DNA of 64,000 nucleotides from Meghimatium bilineatum (taxonomy: Eukaryota; Mollusca; Gastropoda; Stylommatophora; Philomycidae), in assembly GCA_034231615.1 (NCBI GenBank), contig CM067310.1, positions 3,454,510-3,518,509 of the forward strand, in the 5' to 3' direction. Shown here in pieces: positions 1 to 8,710 of this stretch. The position numbers and the translations under genes are program-made. How positions within the stretch are numbered: position 1 is the first letter of the stretch; every line of letters starts with the position of its first letter. The notes beneath the pieces were generated by a model that worked only from the letters and a program-made list of their open reading frames with translations, searched no databases and had not been told where the DNA came from.

Positions 1-531
1 ATTTGGCTACCCAAGTAATTAAAGTTGGAACTTTTTCCAGTATTTGGTTGTTTACGGAGATGTTATTTGTTGAACTGGTAAGTCCCGTGATTTTTGATTT
101 ATCTGAAAATATGAGAAAAATCTGGCTTGGGGTTTATTATAACTATTGATATTGAGAGTTCTCATGGAGCACAATGGGAAATACAGAATAATTGCTTCAA
201 TTATGATGATTGGGGTTAAAGTCAATACTATAAGTCTTTAATGCTTCATGGTTTACAACTTGTCTGTGATAGATGCTCCTTTTGACAATATGCAAATGAA
301 CAAAATATTCAGAACATCCATTGTCAAAACTATAACTATTTCTAAACTTCTGGGTATCACATTGATCTATTGCCTGGGTGTGCTGATATTCGTAGTACTA
401 AGAGAGCAGACAGACTTGTATCTGTGAATTTAAGATAAATACTGGTGATGTACTGAAGTTTGTGGTCATTTGCTGGAGTGGACACTGGGATAGATGAGGT
501 ATCCAGGTGGTATCCATGCTGCATCCAAGGA
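1..531. other. Intergenic, no recognised gene
   Basis: AT-rich sequence without a convincing reading frame or repeat signature. It ends at the left target-site duplication of the first SINE. Confidence 0.5.
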
Positions 532-541
532 AATTCAGTAT

Positions 542-817
542 CTTCTTCGTTCATTCTCAAACTCCTCCAAATTAGCAGGATGTAGTCCAGAGAACGGAAT
601 GTCTTGTGTCATGGTTTACAGCAATGATGCAATATCTGCGCCTTTCGGTCTGACACATATAACTTTAGCATAGCTTTGAGTCATGTTGACCCTATATGGA
701 ATGGGACAGCCAACTCCATCCCATAACCTCCTTAGTCGCCTCTTACAACATGCATGGAAGGTAAACAATGTTGCTGTTCTTTACTTTCCTCCCAGACCTT
801 GGTAACACATGGGCAGC
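542..817 (-). mobile_element. SINE family A, near full length
   Basis: On the minus strand this is a copy of a roughly 270-bp repeat ending in a GAA-rich tail after GAGTTTGAGAATGAACG-like sequence. It is flanked by direct repeats aattcagtat (532-541) and aattcaatat (818-827), nine of ten identical, as expected for target-primed retrotransposition. The 5' hairpins are more decayed here than in the copy at 53838. Autonomous coding capacity is absent, so it is a SINE; its RNA ancestor is unknown because no tRNA A/B boxes are visible. Confidence 0.8.
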
Positions 818-1020
818 AATTCAATATTATTTATGGTATAAATAGAACTGAGAACACGTCGAGTAGAATTAAGAGTGTTTATCCAGCTAGCTAGCCATGG
901 GGACTATCAGCAAGCATATTCTTTGACATCTTCTCAGGGAGATGTAGAATTGTGGGTTTGCCTTGAAGTACAATAACATGTGTACAATAGCTTCTTTAAT
1001 GTGATATTTCTTTAGCAGAA

Positions 1021-1093
1021 CATCATCAAGCACTGCTACTCTCTGTTCTGTGCAACCATCATCAAGCACTGCTACTCTCTGTTCTGTGCAACC
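1021..1093. repeat. 36-bp direct duplication (2 copies)
   Basis: A 36-bp unit beginning catcatcaagcactgctact is present twice in a row. It is too short to call a minisatellite family. Confidence 0.8.
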
Positions 1094-1127
1094 ATCATAA
1101 TAACTCCAGTGTCATATTAAGGAGGCC

Positions 1128-1350
1128 CTTTTCTTCTGCATTCTTTCTCCTTCAGATTAACAGGATGTAGTCTGGAGAATTAAATGCACTGTGTCATGGC
1201 TTGCAACTTGGCTGTGATATCTTGGCCATTGGTCCTGACACATTTGACTTTAGCATAGTTTCTGTGTCATTTGACCCTGTAAGGGATGTGACAGCCAACT
1301 CGACCCGCTAAAAGCCTGAATCACCTCTTACAACATGCATGACATGTACA
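1128..1350 (-). mobile_element. SINE family A, diverged copy
   Basis: The order of segments (GAA-type tail, ccggagaa..aatgc, tgtcatgg, gacacatttgactt, gggatgtgacagcc) matches family A on the minus strand with many substitutions. The 5' end is not well defined. Confidence 0.6.
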
Positions 1351-1624
1351 ATTTTCACTATTATTTTCTCCCCTTTCAGTCCGGACAACAAGAGCGAAGA
1401 AGCTTCTTGCCAGAATCTTTTTTGCCTATTCATATATTACTACGGATTAACTGTCTGTCAATATTTGATGTAAGTAAAACTGAAACTCTACATCTTTTTA
1501 AAATGTTTGATCTCTTCTATTCTATGACCCTTTTTGTATTATTAAAGTAAATATTAAATGTCTACAATGAATAAATCATCAATCCACAGACAAAAGTCCA
1601 CAAGTAAAAAGTACAAAGAGGAGT

Positions 1625-1915
1625 TTGTTGGAGGTCGTAGAAGCTCAAATTCAAGGTAGTAACAATATCAGTGGATTTGTTGTCCTCTATTTTGTTATAT
1701 TTCTTATACTATATATTTATCTAAGACTGGTAACATTACATCTGTGTCCATGTGGGCAGACAATGGAACATATCCTGCAAGAATGTATTTCACTAAACCA
1801 GTTAAAGGAGGAACGCTGGCCTATAGAGACGGATATCTACAGAAAGATGTTAATTAATTTTGGCAGACCATCTTACCCAGTTGGCAGATGTTTTTTTTTC
1901 ACCTTTTGATACAGA
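1625..1915 (+). pseudogene. LINE 3' coding relic (Cys-rich terminus)
   Basis: The frame contains CPCGQTMEHILQEC, the C-x-C-x(5)-H-x(4)-C type motif found after the RNase H domain at the C terminus of I/Jockey-type non-LTR retrotransposons, followed by a LxxERWP segment also typical of those proteins. There is no upstream RT in frame, so this is a 5'-truncated dead copy. Confidence 0.55.
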
Positions 1916-1967
1916 CCACAGAGTTTGATGAATCCATTCACTTGAAGTGTTTTCTAGTGCTGTTTGG

Positions 1968-2040
1968 GCACTCTTCTTCTGTGTTCGTTCTTAAACTCCT
2001 GCATATTAGCAGGATGTAATCCGGAGACTGCATGATCATC
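1968..2040 (-). mobile_element. SINE family A 3' fragment
   Basis: Only the last part of the family (tail, gttcttaaactcctgc, agcaggatgtaatccggaga) is present, on the minus strand. Confidence 0.6.
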
Positions 2041-2175
2041 CTGTCATGTTCGTCCGTCATAGTCGATAATGACGATTTGGGATCAACTGTAAAAGGTAAA
2101 ATGAGTTATGAACCAGTGTCATAACACGGTTTCCCATAAGTGCTCATCTGTCTAGTCAGTGGTTGACCAGAAACC

Positions 2176-2331
2176 CCCATCGAAGATGGATGTGTCATAT
2201 TATTGGTGTAAATAAAACGGTGACTCAACGCAGAGAATTTCCATTCTCTGGACTAAATTCTGCTGGAAATTTAGTAGGACCATTGTTCTGCTGCAAGAGA
2301 TATCCATTGGAAGTTTTGGAATGAAGAAAAA
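2176..2331 (+). mobile_element. SINE family B with 11-bp target duplication
   Basis: The copy begins at cccatcgaagatggatgtgt and ends in gaatgaagaaaaa. It is flanked by identical gaccagaaacc at 2165-2175 and 2332-2342. Its body is homologous to the copies at 12456, 44772 and 52407. Confidence 0.85.
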
Positions 2332-2553
2332 GACCAGAAACCGCCTGAAGAGGGTCCTTGACAACACTTGCTAAATTAATATGGCACCTTCCCAGAGTTT
2401 GAGCCCTGGTATCCAACTTTCTCATGTCTGGTTTAACCATGGGAGTAATTTTTATTTAAACCACGAATAATGAATGGACCCATGTGACGTCAGTGACCCA
2501 CAAAGCTGTACTAAATTTGGTTTGTTGTACTGAAAGGAGCAGATATATCATCA

Positions 2554-3090
2554 TCAGGTGCCATGCCGGGTGGCGTAGGCGGTCATGGCTCTCCACAGCT
2601 CTCTGTCCACAGTATTATGTATCAAAGTCGTTGTTGTTTCTTTGCCGTGCCAGGTTGTCAAACTGTCTAATATTTTCTCACGTTGTCGCCCTCTGTCTCT
2701 GGTGCCTTCAATCTTGCCTGTTGTGATTATGTTCTCTAAACCTGCCTGTCTCATGAAGTGGCCAAAAAAAGAAGATTGCCTTTTTCTTATATTGTTGATT
2801 AAGGTCCGTTTCGCATTTAACTCTTTTAACACCTCTACATTAGTTTTTCTGGCAGTCCATGGTATTCTCAGCATTCTTCTGTAGAACCACATCTCCGTTG
2901 CCTCCAATCTCCCACTTTCCAGTTTGTTTATTGTCCAAGACTCGCACCCATATGTTAGTATAGGGGTTATATAGCACTGCAGAACTCTCTTTCTCACCTC
3001 TAATGACAAGGTCATATTACACAGTATATTTTTCATTTTTCTGAATGTTGTTTTTGCCTGTCTTATTCTGCAGATATATCAGACAGCTGT
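2554..3090 (-). pseudogene. LINE reverse-transcriptase C-terminal relic
   Basis: A 160-residue open frame on the minus strand reads CYITPILTYGCESWTINK, then a WFYRRMLRIPW segment, then an FGHFMR segment and an RDRGRQREK basic stretch. These are the standard C-terminal landmarks of animal non-LTR retrotransposon ORF2 (post-RT thumb and C-terminal region). The palm motifs upstream are missing, so it is a 5'-truncated copy whose frame happens still to be open for 160 codons. Confidence 0.75.
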
Positions 3091-3127
3091 AAACCTTGAT
3101 TTGGCAGATTCTGTTCTCCAGAATACA

Positions 3128-3180
3128 TCCTGCTAGTTTACAAGAGTTTGAGAATGATTGCAGAAGAAGAAGTAACAGTT
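3128..3180 (+). mobile_element. SINE family A/B 3' end fragment
   Basis: Shows ccagaatacatcctgctag and gagtttgagaatgattgc followed by (aga)n, the shared 3' end of both families. It abuts the LINE relic on its left. Confidence 0.55.
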
Positions 3181-3459
3181 CATGTCTGGAAAGTGTGCCT
3201 ACCAATGTTTACAACGCTGATAGTTTTTAAAGAATTATCTGGTCATAATTTTTTAATAGTTTGTGACATTGCAGAATACAATTGTTTAGTAGTTTGAAGC
3301 CAGGGAAATAATTAACGTAAATAGGAAGAACACAGTTTTTGAAACACAGCAGGAGGGGGTAGGGATAGAATTAGAATTAGTTGTAGGTAAAGGTAGGCCC
3401 CATGGCAGTCACCTGATGTCACGGTTGAATATAACTTCATGCACTAAGCCACAGCAGCT

Positions 3460-3690
3460 ATTAATCGGGGTGGCCAGTTCCCTTTCTTACTGTCTTTACC
3501 TCCCCTAACTCATGTGTCAGGTACCCTATTACAGCTGAGTCGACAGGAGGAGTGGTCGTGTCCAGCGAGAAATCACAACTGGAATTTTTGTTTGTCCGGA
3601 CAAGGTTTCGAACCTGGTATGCTGTAATCCAGTGATGGCAAGCAAGTTTACTATCAACTAGGCTACTGTGCTCCTCAGAATTAGTTTTAA
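3460..3690 (-). mobile_element. tRNA-derived SINE
   Basis: Read on the minus strand, tagcctagttg matches the pol III A-box consensus TRGYNNARNNG exactly. About 40 bases later ggttcgaaacc matches the B box at ten of eleven positions (3596-3685). The sequence downstream of the tRNA-like head (to about 3460) is the presumed body. A functional tRNA is unlikely because a cloverleaf cannot be drawn. Confidence 0.6.
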
Positions 3691-3959
3691 CACTGCGCCT
3701 AACACCTCTCCCCTCCAAACTCTAGCATTATCCCTTCTCATTAAATCATGGCATAATTTCACTAACATTAACCATTTTTGTAATTTGTGGTGACACGCTT
3801 GCAAGTGATGTAAAATTATTGACTACATGAAAACTGTGTACACCATAACAAACTTTCAATGAACCTGTTCATAATTTCTGAGTTCGTTCTATTTTCTGCT
3901 TATAGATGAACTATTACATAGGCACGTGTTCCAGACAAGGACAGACATGACATTATTCT

Positions 3960-4345
3960 ATTGATCTGCTGATGCCCAAAAGGGGATCAAAGTATAGCAA
4001 CCTTGTGACCTGCTATGCATGTTGTAAGAGACAGCTAAGGAGCTTTAGGGGTGTACTTTTCTATCCTATCACATGGGTCAAAGTGACCATAAAGCCATGT
4101 CAAAGAATGAGTCTAGAGAACTGAGTTCATTATGTGTGGTTTACAGCTTATCTGCGATATCTCATCTTTCTGCGACACATTCCAACTTCAGAATGACTTC
4201 TGGGTTACTTTAGTATTCTATGGGATGGGTCAAGCCAACCCCAAATTTCCTTATTCATCTTTAACAACATACATGACAGGTCATAGTTTTGCTATTCTGC
4301 GCAACACTTTAAGATCCTGTCAACATACTGGGGGCAACTAAATCT
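3960..4345. mobile_element. Two degenerate SINE family A copies, opposite orientation
   Basis: About 3965-4110 follows family A on the plus strand (ccaaaaggggatcaaag, tgcatgttgtaagag). About 4110-4345 follows it on the minus strand (tgtggtttacagc, tctgcgatatct, gggatgggtcaagcc). Both are old. Confidence 0.45.
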
Positions 4346-4452
4346 TCATATCCATGACAAGGGGCTGGCTGTGATGTGTACTGACCTAAATAAACATTAA
4401 TTAAAGTCAATATTATTAATTTGAAGATTTGTCACAACTTTCTCATTTTCAG

Positions 4453-4690
4453 GGGGATCTCCCTAGTGTAATGGGGTTAAACTGTTCGCCTTGATTTCAA
4501 GAGGTCATGAGTTCGAATCTGACTCATGTCATTTTGTGTATAAAGTGGATTTTTTCAGAGATCCCTGTGGGTTATCACTTGAAGCTATGGAGTTACGTGC
4601 TATGAGTGGTACTCTTGGCAGGTAGCATGCCACTTTGTTGAGAGTGATCAGTATATATGGGAAACCGAGTACAGTGAAGTCAATCCTCTA
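4453..4690 (+). mobile_element. tRNA-derived SINE family C
   Basis: A-box tagtgtaatgg (4464-4474) matches TRGYNNARNNG exactly. B-box agttcgaatct (4510-4520) lies 46 bp downstream at nine of eleven positions. The tRNA-like head is followed by a body running to gaaaccgagtacagtg. A second, better kept copy lies at 31060-31288 on the other strand, which defines the family limits. Confidence 0.8.
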
Positions 4691-4959
4691 CAACTTTTGA
4701 ACCCTTTTTTTAACTTTTCTAATTTTCAGATAATGAGAGATAAAAAAGACAGAAAGTAGAACAGACTGCAGATAAGCATCAACAAATGACTTCAGTAGTG
4801 GAATATGAAGAGTGGAAAATACAAATATTAGTTAGAGCTGCTGAAACCTCTTGATGGAGCTTTACTAACCCTACTGTCCATGAATGGAAACAATCAGGGC
4901 TTCATGATTGGGGTGCCAAAGAGGGAGTTTTAGTGATGTACTTTGCTGTCCTATTACAT

Positions 4960-5290
4960 GGGTCCTCCAATTGTGTTGTTAAATGTTGTGGGTGAAGTTG
5001 GAGTTGTCAGACTTTGGCTATTGTCAGCATGTGTCTCTTTAAGGTTTCTTTGATTGTCTCCATCCATCTAATTCTTGGTCTTCCTTGTTCCCTGTAGCCC
5101 GATCTTCAGCTGTTGTATGCACAAAGTGCTGGTTGCTTTGGTTCCATTCTAATGATGTGACTAAACCACCTTGTTTGCTGTCTCTCAATATAGTCTTGAG
5201 ATGGTTTTTATTTCTTCTCTGATATCTTCATTTCTCCGTTGGTCTCAATGTTTGATATTTTTAACTTTTCTCAAACATCTCATTTCACGC
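4960..5290 (-). pseudogene. LINE 3' relic
   Basis: Minus-strand translation gives GYREQGRPRIRWMETIKETL, matching the basic RGRP..RW.....I segment near the 3' end of the LINE copies at 11290 and 56035. The copy is frameshifted and 5'-truncated. Confidence 0.6.
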
Positions 5291-5299
5291 AAATGTATT

Positions 5300-5990
5300 G
5301 TTAAAACCATACCTTGCAAGGTGATTTGGTGCCACTAGAATGGGCCTGGTTTGATTCCCATTAGTCTCAAAAATTTTCACCCATTAGGGGAACTGTGTGC
5401 TAAAGATTTCAATGTGGTACCCTTATGACCCTGATGGGTGCAGGTTTATAAATAGAATAGATATTTAATGTAAATAAAATTGTTAAAGATTATATGAAGT
5501 ACTTTGTCATTTTTTTAAACCACAATGAATGACAGAATTATATCAAAGAATGATTGTCCAGATTTAGAGACATGTCTCAGAAATAAGAGATTTATTCTAC
5601 ATCAATCGCTCTGATTCTGAAATATTTTCGAGTCATGACCCCATTTTAGAGAAACAAACTGATCTACGACCCCATTTTATGAAACAAAGTTACCCTCTAC
5701 CCGAATACATTAAAACAAGGTCTTGATATAGTTAAAAGAAAACATACAAAATTATAGCTTTTTGAGTCTTTACAGATGGTTGAAAATGTTGGCCAGTGCA
5801 AAATTTCATATGAACAAGGAGACCCTCAAATTAATTAAATTGCCAAAATGCATAGTGTCTATGTTTCACACGATTTCTTTCCTAGGCAAGTTTTATTGGT
5901 TGGTTGGTTGGTTGCTGATCCAGCAGTCCATGGGCTCATGCCCTTTGACCCAATGCCATTGTGTGATATATGCATGTGTTTGTCAGCTGT
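5300..5990. other. No recognised gene
   Basis: AT-rich sequence. The segment 5600-5720 has gtcatgacccc..gaccccatttta wording that resembles the end of a hAT-type element, but no paired terminus was found. Confidence 0.4.
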
Positions 5991-6790
5991 TCCATTTATG
6001 TTCCAGTAATGTGTTCCATTTATCTGGCCCTGGAGGGAGAAGCATTATCCTGATGTCATCCAGTGCTGTGCATTTAAAAAGGTTGCGGTCAACATTTTCA
6101 TAGGGATGAGTGCACAGTCTGCACTCTGGATTGTGTGTTGTGGTTGTATTCTGTTCAGGTGATTGTTAAGCTGTACATGTTGTGTGGTGTGCAGTCAGAA
6201 GATGATACTCTGGTCTTTTCTTCCCAGGAGGTTGATGTTATCTTTAGGATTTGGGCTGGTCATATATTTATAGATTTCCCTCCCAGTGTTTCCCATAGCC
6301 CATTTGTTCACCAAATTTTCTTTAGTCACAGATTTCAGCATCATTTTAATTGTGTTCATGGTTGTTTATGTATATGGCTGTTCTTGTTGAACTCCCATCT
6401 TTACTAGTCTGTCTGCCTTGTCATTGCCAGGTGTGTATGAGTGGCCAGATATCCACTGCATAACAATGTAAGTAGCTGGTTGGCATGGTGATATATTTCC
6501 ACCAGCTCAGGCTTACAATGTCCACCACATTCTAGTGCTTGAAGAGCGAACATAGAATCTGTGAAAATAATGTTTTGAACTTTTGATGGAAAGGCATAAA
6601 TATGGTCTTCAGGTGGTACAATGCAACTTCTAGTGCTGTTATTTCGGCTTCATAGTTAGAACATATCTCCCCACAGGCATCAAACAACTCATCAGATGTT
6701 TCGTTTGGATATTCCATATAGACACCATAACCTGTTTTGATGGTAGTTTTGAAAGCAGACCCATCAGTATAGACATGAATCCAGCTCATG
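5990..6790 (-). pseudogene. LINE RNase H domain and C terminus, one frameshift
   Basis: Minus-strand frames give IHVYTDGSA (first catalytic Asp), then NYEAEITALEVAL (catalytic Glu), then IIFTDSMFALQALE (second Asp) and, after a frameshift near 6470, WISGHSYTPGNDKADRLVKM (the His and last Asp region). This is a nearly complete RNase H domain of an I-clade-like non-LTR retrotransposon, followed by degraded C-terminal sequence. No RT precedes it, so the copy is 5'-truncated. It belongs to a different lineage from the [12 protein letters not shown] copies elsewhere in the window. Confidence 0.75.
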
Positions 6791-6850
6791 GCCGAGGGGT
6801 TGAAACGGTGGTCTCATACCTGTAAGGTCTAGGGTTCGAGCAACAGAGTA
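6786..6850 (+). mobile_element. tRNA-like SINE head
   Basis: tggccgagggg fits the A-box consensus exactly and ggttcgagcaa lies at the B-box distance with a damaged end. It is immediately followed by the 18-bp array, so the SINE body is lost or replaced. Confidence 0.5.
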
Positions 6851-6910
6851 AGGACGGGTTTCTCACACTGTACATAAAGTGACAAGGGCATGCGGCCTTT
6901 ATCACACAAG

Positions 6911-7314
6911 CTATTCACAAACTCCTTGCAACTCACAAACTCCCCGCAACTCACAAACTCCCCGCAACTCACAAACTCCTTGCAACTCACAATTTCCCCG
7001 CAACTCACAAACTCCCCGCAACTCACAAACTCCTTGCAACTCACAAACTCCCCGCAACTCACAAACTCCCCGCAACTCACAAACTCCCCGCAACTCACAA
7101 ACTCCCCGCAACTCACAAACTCCCCTCAACTCACAAACTCCCCTCAACTCACAAACTCCCCGCAACTCACAAACTCCCCGCAACTCACAAACTCCCCGCA
7201 ACTCACAAACTCCCCGCAACTCACAAACTCCCCGCAACTCACAAACTCCCCGCAACTCACAGACTCCCCTCAACTCACAAACTCCCCGCAACTCACAAAC
7301 TCCCCTCAACTCAC
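6911..7314. repeat. 18-bp minisatellite, about 22 copies
   Basis: Unit caactcacaaactccccg, repeated head to tail. Variants ccttgc, ccccgc and cccctc sit at the same unit position in a patchwork order. Because 18 is a multiple of three, all frames stay open on both strands; these are not genes. Confidence 0.97.
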
Positions 7315-7349
7315 TAACAGGAGGAATACAGTATTGACAATTTCTTTTA

Positions 7350-7612
7350 AGTTTAACCCCCCCCCCCCTTTTTTTTTCTTACATTGTATATTTATGTTAA
7401 CCCCCCTTCCTTTTTCTAATATTGAATTGTTATGTTAAACCCCCCCCCCCATTCTAATATTATAATTTTATGTTACCCCCCCCCCCCAATTCTAATATTA
7501 TAATTGTATGTTAAACCCCCCCCCCCATCTAATATTGTAATTTTATGTTAAACCCCCCTCTCCCTTTCAACATTGTATTTTTACGTTAACCCCCCCCCCC
7601 CCAATGTAATTT
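7350..7612. repeat. C-run ladder, about six units of 40-50 bp
   Basis: Runs of 8 to 14 C alternate with AT-rich blocks of the type ttctaatattataatt..atgtta. The minus strand therefore carries repeated long G tracts. Run lengths vary between units, as expected from slippage. Confidence 0.9.
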
Positions 7613-7660
7613 TATGCGTGCCTCCCTCCCACTCCTGGCCTCCATTTCCAGCCTTCGTAG

Positions 7661-8693
7661 ATCACAGTTAAGTATCACTGAGTTTAGACAAACAAACATG
7701 TACAAACTTGTACATCATTAATCGCTTAAATCACAGTTAAGTATCACTGAGTTTAGACAAACAAACATGTACAAACTTGCACATCATTAATCGCTTAAAT
7801 CACAGTTAAGTATCACTGAGTTTAGACAAACAAACATGTACAAACTTGCACATCATTAATCGCTTAAATCACAGTTAAGTATCACTGAGTTTAGACAAAC
7901 AAACATGTACAAACTTGCACATCATTAATCGCTTAAATCACAGTTAAGTATCACTGAGTTTAGACAAACAAACATGTACAAACTTGCACATCATTAATCG
8001 CTTAAATCACAGTTAAGTATCACTGAGTTTAGACAAACAAACATGTACAAACTTGCACATCATTAATCGCTTAAATCACAGTTAAGTATCACTGAGTTTA
8101 GACAAACAAACATGTACAAACTTGCACATCATTAATCGCTTAAATCACAGTTAAGTATCACTGAGTTTAGACAAACAAACATGTACAAACTTGCACATCA
8201 TTAATCGCTTAAATCACAGTTAAGTATCACTGAGTTTAGACAAACAAACATGTACAAACTTGCACATCATTAATCGCTTAAATCACAGTTAAGTATCACT
8301 GAGTTTAGACAAACAAACATGTACAAACTTGCACATCATTAATCGCTTAAATCACAGTTAAGTATCACTGAGTTTAGACAAACAAACATGTACAAACTTG
8401 CACATCATTAATCGCTTAAATCACAGTTAAGTATCACTGAGTTTAGACAAACAAACATGTACAAACTTGCACATCATTAATCGCTTAAATCACAGTTAAG
8501 TATCACTGAGTTTAGACAAACAAACATGTACAAACTTGCACATCATTAATCGCTTAAATCACAGTTAAGTATCACTGAGTTTAGACAAACAAACATGTAC
8601 AAACTTGCACATCATTAATCGCTTAAATCACAGTTAAGTATCACTGAGTTTAGACAAACAAACATGTACAAACTTGCATATCATTAATCGCTT
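7661..8693. repeat. 69-bp satellite, 15 copies, nearly identical
   Basis: The unit (starting atcacagttaagtatcactg) repeats every 69 bp. Internal copies look identical by eye. Only the first copy (cttgtacat instead of cttgcacat) and the last (cttgcatat, and its final bases) differ. The array stops 18 bp short of the stop codon of the EGF receptor gene on the minus strand. Confidence 0.97.
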
Positions 8694-8697
8694 TATT
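8692..8697 (-). promoter_or_regulatory. Candidate polyadenylation signal AATAAA
   Basis: AATAAA on the minus strand begins 13 nt after the stop codon of the 8711-10978 gene, at the exact edge of the 69-bp array. If used, the 3'UTR would be only about 30-40 nt and the cleavage site would fall inside the array. Confidence 0.5.
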
Positions 8698-8710
8698 TGG
8701 TTTGGTTAAC

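Noticed and set aside
4453-4530. Functional tRNA genes at the A/B-box sites
   Set aside because: No full cloverleaf with paired acceptor stem; all are followed by SINE bodies or decay.
6879-7438. Overlapping repeat frames (SQTPRN, LTNSPQ, RGVCEL)
   Set aside because: All three frames of an 18-bp array stay open because the period is a multiple of three.
7661-8693. CRISPR-like array
   Set aside because: The 69-bp units are contiguous with no unique spacers, and the genome is an animal's.
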